DNA of 64,000 bases, taken from the NCBI RefSeq assembly GCF_902499335.1, contig NZ_CABVQK010000011.1:62001-126000 (forward strand), given 5' to 3'. Below the pieces are notes generated by a model that was given only the letters and a program-made list of their open reading frames with translations, had not been told where the DNA came from and did no database searches. The stretch's first letter is position 1. Every line of letters begins with the position of its first letter. This document shows positions 51,094 to 59,123 of the stretch, piece by piece. The position numbers and the translations under genes were made by a program. The stretch is from Burkholderia lata. GTDB taxonomy: Bacteria; Pseudomonadota; Gammaproteobacteria; Burkholderiales; Burkholderiaceae.

Positions 51094-51519
51094 TTACGAG
51101 CCGATCGTCAGCGTCTTGAGCATCAGCGTCTTCGCGGTGTTCAGCGTCTCGACGTTGGCCTGGTACGAGCGCGACGCCGAGATCATGTTCACCATCTCCT
51201 GCACCGGGTCGACGTTCGGCATCTGCACGTAGCCGTTCGTGTCGGCGGCCGGGTTCGACGGGTCGTAGGTCGACTTCATCGGCGACGGGTCGTCCATCAC
51301 CTTCGTCACGCGCACGCCGCCCACGCCCTGGCCGGACGTGGTGCGCGCGCCGCCGATCGGGTCGGTCGCGAACACGACCTGCTTGGCCTTGTACGGCTTG
51401 CCGTCGGGGCCGGTCGCGCTGTCGGCGTTCGCCAGGTTCGACGCGGTGACGTTCAGGCGCTGCGACTGCGCGGACAGCGCCGAGCCGGCGACGCCGAAGA
51501 TGTTCATCAACGAAGGCAT
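51094..51519 (-). CDS. flgC: flagellar proximal rod protein FlgC
   Basis: 141 residues. N-terminal [19 protein letters not shown] with SNLANADS; a central [24 protein letters not shown]-terminal [21 protein letters not shown]. Length and motifs are those of FlgC. It is coupled with flgB, 40 bases upstream. Confidence 0.96.
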   Translation of the reverse strand: MPSLMNIFGVAGSALSAQSQRLNVTASNLANADSATGPDGKPYKAKQVVFATDPIGGARTTSGQGVGGVRVTKVMDDPSPMKSTYDPSNPAADTNGYVQMPNVDPVQEMVNMISASRSYQANVETLNTAKTLMLKTLTIGS

Positions 51520-51559
51520 GGAAGCTCCTTTTGCTCGGATTCGGAGGCGATGCGCGCCA

Positions 51560-52048
51560 TCACTGGTTCGTCGTGATCGCGGCGATCATCGCCTTGATCT
51601 GCTGGGTCATCACGGTCATCCCGGTCTGGTAGTGCAGCGCGTTGTTCGCGAACTGCACGCGCTCGACGTCGAGATCGACCGTGTTGCCGTCGAGCGCCGG
51701 CTGCAGCGGCATCCGGTATTGCGCACGGCCGTAGTCGTCCGACGGGCCGCCCGTCGGGATCAGCTTCGCGGTGCCGGCCATGTGGCCCGCCGCCGTCGAC
51801 ACCATCGACATGCCGCTCGTCACGCCGGCCGGCTGCGCCATGGGCAGTTGCGCGGCGTTGCTCGGCGCGAGGCCGCCGCCCGTCTGCTTCAGCGAGCGCG
51901 CGAGCGTCGACGCGAAATCGACGTCGCGGGCCTGGTAGCCGGGCGTGTCGGAGTTCGCGATGTTCGACGACAGCAGTTCCTGCCGGTAGGCACGCACGTC
52001 CAGCGCCTGTCGGCCGAACGCGAATTCCGCATCGAGTTTGTCCAGCAT
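51560..52048 (-). CDS. flgB: flagellar proximal rod protein FlgB
   Basis: 162 residues from ATG 52048 (GAGAGAGG ribosome site); the open frame extends further but has no better start. [24 protein letters not shown] is the conserved N-terminal rod motif and [20 protein letters not shown] the C-terminal one. It is the first gene of the long minus-strand flg transcript and is divergent from flgA with 204 bases between starts. Confidence 0.95.
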   Translation of the reverse strand: MLDKLDAEFAFGRQALDVRAYRQELLSSNIANSDTPGYQARDVDFASTLARSLKQTGGGLAPSNAAQLPMAQPAGVTSGMSMVSTAAGHMAGTAKLIPTGGPSDDYGRAQYRMPLQPALDGNTVDLDVERVQFANNALHYQTGMTVMTQQIKAMIAAITTNQ

Positions 52049-52252
52049 GTGTGCCTCTCTCCGTATGAAGCGCTGCACGCCCCTCGCGCCGGATGGCGAC
52101 CCGAGAGGCTTTTTTCCATGACAGCGATGGTAGGCGTCCGACGCAACCGGCAATCGGGCGAATAACGCGGCAAAGGCCCCCTCTATTCATCGTTTGCGCG
52201 ACGGCCCCGCTCCCTAGAATGCGAAGCGGAGCAACGAATCGGGGATACGGCG
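52049..52252. promoter_or_regulatory. divergent flgB / flgA control region
   Basis: 204 bases between the two start codons. No sigma-28 site is visible here, unlike at flgK, ycgR and flgM, which fits middle-gene (FlhDC-type) control. A TAGAAT -10-like hexamer for flgA lies at 52215-52220 with only a weak TTGCGC at 52194-52199. FlhDC boxes are too degenerate to call by eye. Confidence 0.5.
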
Positions 52253-53512
52253 ATGACTGGCAACGCACTTCGCGGCAGGAACGGGCGGCTCACGCACGTC
52301 CGGCGTGCGTTTGCGCTCGCCGCGGCGCTGTGGATCGCCGCCCCGGCCGCGCACGCGGACGACGGGATGATCGTGATTCCGGGACGCGGCGAGACGGCCG
52401 AAACCGCGCTCGCGCATGCCAATGCGGCGAACGGCGGGCAGTTCGGCGGGAATGCGGCGATGGCGCCGGGTTCGGGCCTGGCGCCGGACGCGGGTCGCGC
52501 GGCGAGCGGCACGGGCGCCGCCGCCGGCGCGTCCGGCACCGGCTACGCGGCACAACCGGCCGGCACGATGGTCGTGACGACCGTCCCGCCGCCGGCCCCC
52601 ACGCCGGCCCCTGCGCCTCGCCCCGTCTACGCCGCCGCCCGTGCGAACGAAGGCGCCGGATACGGCGCGCCGCGCGCCGCCAATCCGAACGCGATCGCGA
52701 CGGTCGTCGCCGGCACCGCCGAACCCGCATCGAATCCCGCACGGCCGGCCCCGCAGCCGGCGATCGCCGCGCGCCTGGCGGCAGCCCGCGCCGCGTCAGC
52801 CGCGCCGGCGCCGCGCACCGCACCGGTTTCCACGAACCCGGCCCCGGCGGCCAATGCCGCCAATGCGGCCCAGCCCGCGACGCCGCCCGGCCAGCAGGAT
52901 CCCGAGTCGATCCGCCGCGCGGCCCTCGCGTTCCTGCAGCAGCAGACCGCGGGCCTGCCCGGCAAGACCACCGCGACGGTCACGACCGCGTTTCCGCGCG
53001 GGCTCGCCGCGTGCACGACGCTCGAACCGTTCATGCCGACCGGCGCGCGCCTGTGGGGCCGCACGACGGTCGGCGTGCGCTGCGCGGGCGAGCGGCCGTG
53101 GACCGTCTACCTGCAGGCGAAAGTCACCGTGCAGGCCACCTATTACGTCGCCGCACGCCAGATCGCGCCCGGCGAGCCGCTCTCCGCGGCCGACCTGGTC
53201 GCCCGCGACGGCGACCTGACGGTGCTGCCGCTCGCGGTGATCACCGATCCGGCGCAGGCGATCGGCGCGACCGCGCTCGCGCGCATCTCGGCCGGGCTGC
53301 CGCTGCGGCAGGACATGCTGAAGAGCGCGGCGTCGGTGTCGGCCGGCCAGACGGTGCGGGTCGTCGCGGCCGGGCCCGGTTTCACGATTTCGGCCGAGGG
53401 CAGCGCGCTGGCCAATGCGGCTCCCGGCCAGTCGGTACGGGTGCGGATGGCCGCGGGCCAGATCGTCACGGCGATCGTCAAGGACGCCGGCACCGTGGAA
53501 ATTCCGCTATAG
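52253..53512 (+). CDS. flgA: flagellar P-ring assembly chaperone FlgA, long form
   Basis: 419 residues, about 190 more than E. coli FlgA (219). A signal peptide ending APAAHA (about residue 35) is followed by about 160 residues rich in Ala, Pro and Gly with no clear fold, then the normal FlgA part: AALAFLQQQTAGLPGK near 225, then YVAARQIAPGEPLSAADL in the SAF domain near 305 and terminal QIVTAIVKDAGTVEIPL. It helps FlgI form the P-ring in the periplasm. The linker may span to, or bind, the peptidoglycan layer. flgM follows 118 bases later with its own promoter. Confidence 0.92.
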   Translation: MTGNALRGRNGRLTHVRRAFALAAALWIAAPAAHADDGMIVIPGRGETAETALAHANAANGGQFGGNAAMAPGSGLAPDAGRAASGTGAAAGASGTGYAAQPAGTMVVTTVPPPAPTPAPAPRPVYAAARANEGAGYGAPRAANPNAIATVVAGTAEPASNPARPAPQPAIAARLAAARAASAAPAPRTAPVSTNPAPAANAANAAQPATPPGQQDPESIRRAALAFLQQQTAGLPGKTTATVTTAFPRGLAACTTLEPFMPTGARLWGRTTVGVRCAGERPWTVYLQAKVTVQATYYVAARQIAPGEPLSAADLVARDGDLTVLPLAVITDPAQAIGATALARISAGLPLRQDMLKSAASVSAGQTVRVVAAGPGFTISAEGSALANAAPGQSVRVRMAAGQIVTAIVKDAGTVEIPL

Positions 53513-53575
53513 GGACGGATCTCGCCGCAAGAGTGTAAAGAATTGTTTATTCGGAGCATTTCGGGCTCGCGATGC

Positions 53576-53602
53576 TAAAGTTCGGGCCGACCCGGCCGTT
53601 AT
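53576..53602 (+). promoter_or_regulatory. sigma-28 (FliA) promoter of flgMN
   Basis: TAAAGTTC, 11 bases, GCCGTTAT: seven of eight -35 positions and the GCCG core of the -10 match the FliA consensus. It ends 28 bases before the GTG start of flgM. Autoregulation of the anti-sigma gene by sigma-28 is the expected circuit. Confidence 0.88.
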
Positions 53603-53630
53603 CTGGGTCAAACCGAACAGGAAACCCATC

Positions 53631-53960
53631 GTGAAGATCGATTCCACTCCGAACCCGAGCCCCCTGGCGCCGACCGGCAACGGCGCGCCGCGTGCGCAAT
53701 CCGGCACGGCCTCGTCTTCGTCCGCACAGGCGGGCGACGCAGGGTCGACCGGCGGCGACACGACCGTGAACCTGTCGGGTCTGTCCGGCCAGTTGCGTTC
53801 GGTGTCCGCGTCCGGCAACGGCGATATCGACACGGGCCTGGTCCAGTCGATCAAGGACGCGCTGAACAACGGCACGCTGACGATCGACGCGAGCAAGATT
53901 GCCGACGGCGTATTGAATACCGCCCGCGAGCTGCTGCAGCAGCAGCGCCCGGGCAGCTGA
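53631..53960 (+). CDS. flgM: anti-sigma-28 factor FlgM
   Basis: 109 residues, starting at GTG 53631 with AGGAAA upstream. KIDSTPNPSPLAP is the family start; the middle is disordered Ser/Ala/Gly; the C-terminal half (IDTGLVQSIKDALNNGTLTI, SKIADGVLNTARELL) is the sigma-binding part with the DASKIAD signature. It holds FliA inactive until the hook is finished, when it is exported. flgN follows 70 bases later. Confidence 0.92.
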   Translation: MKIDSTPNPSPLAPTGNGAPRAQSGTASSSSAQAGDAGSTGGDTTVNLSGLSGQLRSVSASGNGDIDTGLVQSIKDALNNGTLTIDASKIADGVLNTARELLQQQRPGS

Positions 53961-53962
53961 AG

Positions 53963-53980
53963 CCGGCCTCGCGAGGCCGG
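53963..53980 (+). other. palindrome between flgM and flgN
   Basis: CCGGCCTC-GC-GAGGCCGG, a perfect 18-base palindrome starting two bases after the flgM stop. There is no U-run, so it more likely stabilises or modulates the mRNA than terminates it. Confidence 0.4.
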
Positions 53981-54030
53981 TCCCCCGGTTTGCCGGCGCT
54001 CATCCGCGCCGGCGCGACGAGCATGACGCG

Positions 54031-54471
54031 ATGAGAGAAGAGCTGCTGGCCACGGTCAACGACGAACACGCGACGGTCGAGGCGTTCGCGTCGCTGCTCG
54101 CCTACGAGGAAAAGGCGCTGACGATGGCCCAGCCGCTCGAGATGCTGCCCGGGATCGTCGAAAAGAAAACCGAGCTGATCGACCGGCTCGCGCAGCTCGA
54201 ACGCACGCGCGACACGCAGCTTTCCGCACTCGGCTTTCCGGCCGGCAAGAAGGGGATGGATCAGGCCGCCGAGCGCGATGCCCGCCTCGCCGGCCGCTGG
54301 CAGTTGCTGCAGCAATCCGCCGAACGCGCGCGCCAGGCCAATGCGAACAACGGGATGCTGATCCGGATCCGGATGGACTACAACGAGCGCGCGCTCGCGG
54401 TACTGCGCTCGGCCCCGGCGCCTGCCGGCGTCTACGGCCCCGACGGGCGCGTGTCGGCACTCACGCGCTGA
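54031..54471 (+). CDS. flgN: flagellar export chaperone FlgN
   Basis: 146 residues, almost fully helical, as expected for the chaperone of FlgK and FlgL. Helical patterns VEAFASLLAYEEKALTMAQP, IVEKKTELIDRLAQLERTRD and LLQQSAERARQANANNGMLI are those of the family. It shares the sigma-28 promoter with flgM, so chaperone and late substrates (FlgK, FlgL) would appear together. Confidence 0.88.
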   Translation: MREELLATVNDEHATVEAFASLLAYEEKALTMAQPLEMLPGIVEKKTELIDRLAQLERTRDTQLSALGFPAGKKGMDQAAERDARLAGRWQLLQQSAERARQANANNGMLIRIRMDYNERALAVLRSAPAPAGVYGPDGRVSALTR

Positions 54472-54642
54472 AGCACTGACTGACCGGCGGCAGCGCCGCC
54501 ACCGTACTTTCCGCATTTCGCCGCCATGCGCGGCATCTCACGTTTCGACAGACCGGGCCCGAGCCCGGCACCAACGGTCCCTTCCGATACACGGCTGCGC
54601 AGCCGCGCCGCCGTCCCGTCACAACAATCAGAAGAGGGCCGC

Positions 54643-55998
54643 ATGCCATATTTCCGCATTCCGTTTTCATCCCGCATCGCCGCCGTTTCCGCCGTCGCGG
54701 CGCTGGGCGCCGCATTGACGCTCCCCGTCGCGCAGGCCGCCGGCCCCGCGCCGCTGCCCACGCCGACGGGCGACATGTCGCTGTCGCCGGCCGGCCCGGA
54801 CATCGTGCCGCCGGCCGCGTCGAGCCCGCCCGGCGCCACGCCGCGCGCGTCGCGCCGCGGGTCCGACACCTACACGTACCTGCGCTGCTGGTACCGGATC
54901 GACGCGGATCCGCTGAAGCCCGCGTCGACCTACGAATGGGCGCTCAACCCCGCCGGCGGCGACTGGTATCGCGTGCCCGGCTACTGGTGGGCGGACGGCA
55001 TCACGCAGTGGAAGAACATGTTCTACAGCACGACGACGCAGGACACGCTCGCCGACGTGTGCCGCAAGACGCTCGCCGCGAAAGGCATCAAGTCCGACCT
55101 CGTGCAGGCAGTCGCGGCAAACAACGCGCTGTCGTTCAACTACACGGTGTGGACCATCGATGCCGCGCAGCAGGACGCGCGCGTCAACAAGCTGATCGTG
55201 TTCGGCGACAGCCTGTCCGACACGCAGAACATGTTCAACGCCAGCCAGTGGAAGCTGCCGAACGCCACGAGCTGGAATGCGGGGCGCTTCAGCAACGGCC
55301 CGGTGTGGGCTGAATATCTCGCGAACGCGCTGCGGCTGCCGTTCTACAACTGGGCGATCGGCGGTGCGGCGACCGACCAGTACCTCGTCGTGCCGGGCCT
55401 CGTGCAGCAGATCGACTCGTGGCGCGAATACATGGATCGCGCGCCGGACTACCGGCCCGCCAACACGCTGTTCGCGGTGTTCGCGGGCGGCAACGACCTG
55501 GTGAACTACGGGCGCTCGCCCGAGCAGGCGGCAAATGCGGTGCGCGACAGCCTCGAGCGGCTCGCCGCGGCCGGCGCGACGCGGATCATGCTCGTCACGC
55601 TGCCGGACGTGTCGCGCGCGCCGGTGTTCGCGACCCGCACCGACACGGCAAGCGTCGCCGCGCAGGTCAAGGACTACAACCGGCGCCTCGCCGACGCGGC
55701 CACCGCGCTGCGCGCCCGCTACGGCGCGACGCTGCGGCTCGAGGTAATCGATGCGTACGCGCTGTTCGACGACCTGCTGAGCCACCCGGCCCAGTACGGC
55801 TTCGACGATGCGAAGCGTTCATGCCTCGACATCCCGAAACCGTCGTCGCTCACCTACCTGAGTGCGCAGACGCCGCGTGCGGACTGCCGCGATCCGGCGC
55901 GCTTCGTGTTCTGGGACACGCTGCACCCGACGACGCGCACGCATGCGTGGCTCGCCGAGCGGATGGCGCCGCTGGTGCGTGCGCGCCTGCTGAACTGA
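54643..55998 (+). CDS. secreted SGNH/GDSL hydrolase (thermolabile-haemolysin-like esterase/phospholipase)
   Basis: 451 residues. A signal peptide (cleavage near residue 32) leads to a Pro-rich linker and an aromatic-rich N-terminal region (LRCWYRIDADP, WALNPAGGDWYRVPGYWW, about 78-130). The SGNH core starts at about 182: FGDSLSDTQNMF with Ser190, FSNGPVWAEYLA, FAGGNDL with the block III Asn, and WDTLHPTTRTH with Asp425 and His428. Such enzymes hydrolyse lipids or phospholipids outside the cell. It sits 170 bases after flgN with its own ribosome site (GAAGAGGG), so flagellar control is possible but not shown. Confidence 0.87.
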   Translation: MPYFRIPFSSRIAAVSAVAALGAALTLPVAQAAGPAPLPTPTGDMSLSPAGPDIVPPAASSPPGATPRASRRGSDTYTYLRCWYRIDADPLKPASTYEWALNPAGGDWYRVPGYWWADGITQWKNMFYSTTTQDTLADVCRKTLAAKGIKSDLVQAVAANNALSFNYTVWTIDAAQQDARVNKLIVFGDSLSDTQNMFNASQWKLPNATSWNAGRFSNGPVWAEYLANALRLPFYNWAIGGAATDQYLVVPGLVQQIDSWREYMDRAPDYRPANTLFAVFAGGNDLVNYGRSPEQAANAVRDSLERLAAAGATRIMLVTLPDVSRAPVFATRTDTASVAAQVKDYNRRLADAATALRARYGATLRLEVIDAYALFDDLLSHPAQYGFDDAKRSCLDIPKPSSLTYLSAQTPRADCRDPARFVFWDTLHPTTRTHAWLAERMAPLVRARLLN

Positions 55999-56017
55999 CC
56001 GGCGCGGGCGGCAGTGC

Positions 56018-57868
56018 CTACAGCAGCGGACACGCGGTGACCTGCGTGCCGCGCTCCACGCACAGCCGCTCGTAGTCGCGCAGGTACGCGCGCTCGTCGT
56101 CGTCGAGCAGGTCGAGATCGATCAGGTCCCAGTCGTAGCCGACCGTCACGATGTTCTCGAACGTGACGGTATCCGGCTGCGCGTCGTCCCGGTGGATGAT
56201 CACGATGTTCTCGATCCGCACGCCGCCCTTGCCCGGCACGTAGATGCCCGGCTCGACCGAAATCACCGCATTCGGCACGAGCCCGTACTTCGCGCCCGGC
56301 GCGAACCGCACGCCGCCCTCGTGCACGTGAATCCCGACGCCGTGCCCGGTGCCGTGACCGAAATCGTGGCCGTGGTCGCGACACACCTGCCGCACGACCG
56401 CATCGACGTCACCGCCCTTCGCGGTGCTCGGGAAGCGCGTGACGAGCCCCTTGATGCAGGCCTTCAGCGCGACCGTGTAGATCTCGCGCTGCCACGGCTG
56501 CGCGACTGTATCCGGGTCGGTCCGGCGCAGCACCACGCGCGTGCAGTCCGTTGCAAAGCCGGCTTCGTAATAGGCGCCGCTGTCGAGCAGCACGAGTTCG
56601 CCTTCCGTCAGCTCGACGTCGGCGCTCGCCGCCGTGTAGTGCGCGAATGCGCTGTTCGCGCCGTTCGCCGCGATCGACGGAAACGTCAGCGCAACCGCCG
56701 AACGCGCACCGTAAGCGTCGTTGATCGTGCGCGCCAGGTCGTATTCCGTATGGCGTGCGCCCGGCTCGCCGGCCTTCGCCCAGCGCATCGTCTCGGCGAT
56801 CGCCGCGGAACTGCGCGCGAACGCGTCGCGGAACCGGTCGAGCACCGCCGGCGTCTTGCCGGCCCGCATCGCCTCAACCGGGTTGAAGTCGGCATGCCGC
56901 GCCTGCGGCCACACGCGCTTCACCGCGTCGACGAGCGCGCAGTTCACCGATTCGAAGCCGTAGCACACGTGCTCGACCGCGAACGGTGCGAGAAAGCGCT
57001 CGAGCGCCGCGACATCGCGCCGGATCACGTGCAGCGCCGGATACGACGCGAGCGTGACTTCGCAGCGGTCGCAGCCTTCCGGCAGGAACAACGCCACCTG
57101 CCCGCCGACCGCGAACAGGAAGCCGAGGTGCGACGACGCATTCGGGATGTGATAGCCGCGGCTGTTCAGCAGATACGCGAGGTCGTCCGATGCGCAGGTG
57201 AAGAACGCGGTCTTGCCGTCCGGCGCGCCGGTATGCGCGGCGAGCTTGCGGTTCAGTGCGTCGAGATTCTGCGCGACGCTCAGGCCGGTCATCGATTCCG
57301 GCACCTCGAAGATCGGCCGCTCGACGACCCAGCCCGGCAGCGCGATCGCGCGATCGATCTCCCGATCGGCGAGACTCGTCCAGTCGAGCGACGCGGCCTG
57401 CGTCTGTTCGAACAGACGATCGCGCTGCGCGACGCTGATCCGCAGCGCATCGTAGCCGACCCGTGCGAGCCGGCTGCCGTGCGCGACCAGCCAGTCGGCC
57501 ATCGCCTGCCAGATCGTCACGTTCATCTCGAGCTTCTCGATGCGCACGCGCGCCGGATCGCACTGCTGCTCGGCCTGCAGGTGATAGCGGCCGTCGACGA
57601 ACAGCACGAACGGGGGCAGATCGAGTGCCTGCGCGGTCGCCGCGCTCAGGAAGATCCCGCAGCCGGCCGAGCCGTCGAAACCCGACACCGCGTAGCGCGG
57701 GTTGTTGGCGAGCGGCAGGTACTCGGTCACGTATTCGTCCTGCGACGTGACCAGCACCGCGTCGAGCCGCGTGGCGTCGAGCAGGCGCGACAGGCCCGCC
57801 TGCGTGTCGACGACGGATGCGTCGTACGGGGGAAGGCCGGAGAAGCTGTATTTCAGTCGATCGATCAT
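56018..57868 (-). CDS. M24-family metallopeptidase, Xaa-Pro aminopeptidase type
   Basis: 616 residues from ATG 57868; ATG 57886 would add six. Two creatinase-like N-terminal domains precede the pita-bread peptidase domain. Metal ligands are visible in LLDSGAYYEAGFATDCTRV (two Asp), GHGTGHGVG (His), VEPGIYVPG (Glu) and RIENIV (Glu). It should remove N-terminal residues in front of proline. This is the long, eukaryote-like Aminopeptidase P form (about 600 residues), distinct from short PepP. It is divergent from the XRE-cupin regulator. Confidence 0.92.
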   Translation of the reverse strand: MIDRLKYSFSGLPPYDASVVDTQAGLSRLLDATRLDAVLVTSQDEYVTEYLPLANNPRYAVSGFDGSAGCGIFLSAATAQALDLPPFVLFVDGRYHLQAEQQCDPARVRIEKLEMNVTIWQAMADWLVAHGSRLARVGYDALRISVAQRDRLFEQTQAASLDWTSLADREIDRAIALPGWVVERPIFEVPESMTGLSVAQNLDALNRKLAAHTGAPDGKTAFFTCASDDLAYLLNSRGYHIPNASSHLGFLFAVGGQVALFLPEGCDRCEVTLASYPALHVIRRDVAALERFLAPFAVEHVCYGFESVNCALVDAVKRVWPQARHADFNPVEAMRAGKTPAVLDRFRDAFARSSAAIAETMRWAKAGEPGARHTEYDLARTINDAYGARSAVALTFPSIAANGANSAFAHYTAASADVELTEGELVLLDSGAYYEAGFATDCTRVVLRRTDPDTVAQPWQREIYTVALKACIKGLVTRFPSTAKGGDVDAVVRQVCRDHGHDFGHGTGHGVGIHVHEGGVRFAPGAKYGLVPNAVISVEPGIYVPGKGGVRIENIVIIHRDDAQPDTVTFENIVTVGYDWDLIDLDLLDDDERAYLRDYERLCVERGTQVTACPLL

Positions 57869-58293
57869 CGGAAGCCCGTTATGCATTGTTGTCGGCGGCC
57901 GGCGGTGACGCGGCGGGGGGCAGGCCCGAGGCAGGCCTGATGCGGCACGGCGCCGCTGCACGGCGGACGCCCGGCCCGGCGTGGTGCCGGACCGCCATGC
58001 CGTTCCGGCAGCGGGGCCTTAAAAATTTTCGTCTCACTTAACTTTGTTTGATGCGCGCGACAGAATCTAGAGCACTCCGAAATTGAGGTCAAGCTAAAAT
58101 TTTCGTAGGGCTAAAATCGGCGCGGCGCCTGCGCATCCCGGCACAACGTGAATTCGTCCGGCGACACCGCGCGGTACAATGCGCCGGCATCGCCGTACCG
58201 ACGGCCGTGCTTCGTGCGATGCGCGCAAATCATTGTCCGCAGACCGCACCGCCCGTCCGCTCGCCACCCGACTCGTTGCGACGAAAGAGATTC
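57869..58293. other. divergent control region with repeated AT-rich motif
   Basis: 425 bases between the aminopeptidase and XRE-cupin starts. The left 150 bases are GC-rich. From 58019 to 58120 it is AT-rich and holds TAAAAATTTTCGT (58020-58032), TAAAATTTTCGT (58095-58106) and a partial TAAAATCG (58112-58119). These are good candidates for operator sites of the divergent regulator. The rest, up to 58293, shows a GAAAGAGA ribosome site and nothing else. Confidence 0.6.
58020..58106. repeat. two direct repeats of TAAAATTTTCGT
   Basis: TAAAAATTTTCGT at 58020-58032 and TAAAATTTTCGT at 58095-58106, each built around the palindrome AAAATTTT, about 75 bases apart start to start. In a genome this rich in G+C such repeats between two divergent genes are unlikely by chance and suggest binding sites. 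Confidence 0.6.
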
Positions 58294-59079
58294 ATGGATT
58301 CAGACATCATGCGCATCGGCCAGCGCATTCGCCGCCTGCGCCGGGAAGCGAAGAAGACGCTGCTGGAAGTCGCGACCGAAGCGAAACTGTCGGTCGGGTT
58401 CCTGTCCCAGGTCGAGCGCCATCTCACGGGCATCTCGCTGTCGTCGCTCGTCAACGTCGCGAAGGCACTCGGCGTGCCGCTCGGCGCGCTGATCGACCAG
58501 CCGCGCCAGGCACAGCCCGATTCGTACGAGGGCCGCCGCAAGCCGTACGCGCTCGACGCCAGGTCGCAGTGGTACGAGCGCCTCTCCACCACGTTCGACG
58601 GCAGCCAGATCAACGCGCTCAAGGTGCAGATGATGGAAGGCTACCGCTCGGAATGGGTCGCGCACGGCGGCGACGAGTTCGTGTACGTGCTGGCCGGCCG
58701 GATCTGCTACACGGTCGGCAAGAAGGATTACCCGCTGTCGCCCGGCGACTCGCTGCACTTCGACGCGCGCAAGCGGCATCGGGTCGCCAACGTGGGCGAC
58801 GGGCCGGCCGAGGTGATCGCGGTCGGGACGCTGCCGCTGTTCGACGATCGTGGCGCGGGGTTCGTCTCCGCGACGATGGATATCAGCAAACCTGCGCCCG
58901 TCGGGCGCGCCGCGTCGGGCGAGCCGCGCGCGAGCCGCCGCGGGCCGGCGCCCAAGCAGGCGGATCGCGATCGTGACGCCGGCGCGGCAGGAAAGGAAAA
59001 GAAGGCAGCGGCCAAGCCGCGCGCATCCGCCGGCAAACGTCCGGCGGCCGCCAAGCCGACGCGCAAGAAGAAGTCGTAA
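58294..59079 (+). CDS. XRE-cupin transcriptional regulator with a basic histone-like tail
   Basis: 261 residues. The helix-turn-helix is near the start (IGQRIRRLRREAKKTLLEVA, LSVGFLSQVERHLTGISLSS), the cupin domain is about 95-175 (HGGDEFVYVLAGRICYTVG, LSPGDSLHFDARKRHRV). After about residue 205 comes an unusual tail of about 55 residues rich in Lys, Ala, Pro and Arg, ending KPTRKKKS, resembling histone H1-type C-terminal domains. XRE-cupin regulators usually sense small metabolites and control a neighbouring enzyme; the divergent aminopeptidase is the obvious candidate target. Start ATG 58294 follows GAAAGAGA. Confidence 0.86.
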   Translation: MDSDIMRIGQRIRRLRREAKKTLLEVATEAKLSVGFLSQVERHLTGISLSSLVNVAKALGVPLGALIDQPRQAQPDSYEGRRKPYALDARSQWYERLSTTFDGSQINALKVQMMEGYRSEWVAHGGDEFVYVLAGRICYTVGKKDYPLSPGDSLHFDARKRHRVANVGDGPAEVIAVGTLPLFDDRGAGFVSATMDISKPAPVGRAASGEPRASRRGPAPKQADRDRDAGAAGKEKKAAAKPRASAGKRPAAAKPTRKKKS

Positions 59080-59123
59080 CGGTTGCCGGGCGGCAGGCGT
59101 GCGACGCGCGCCCTTCCGGCCCC

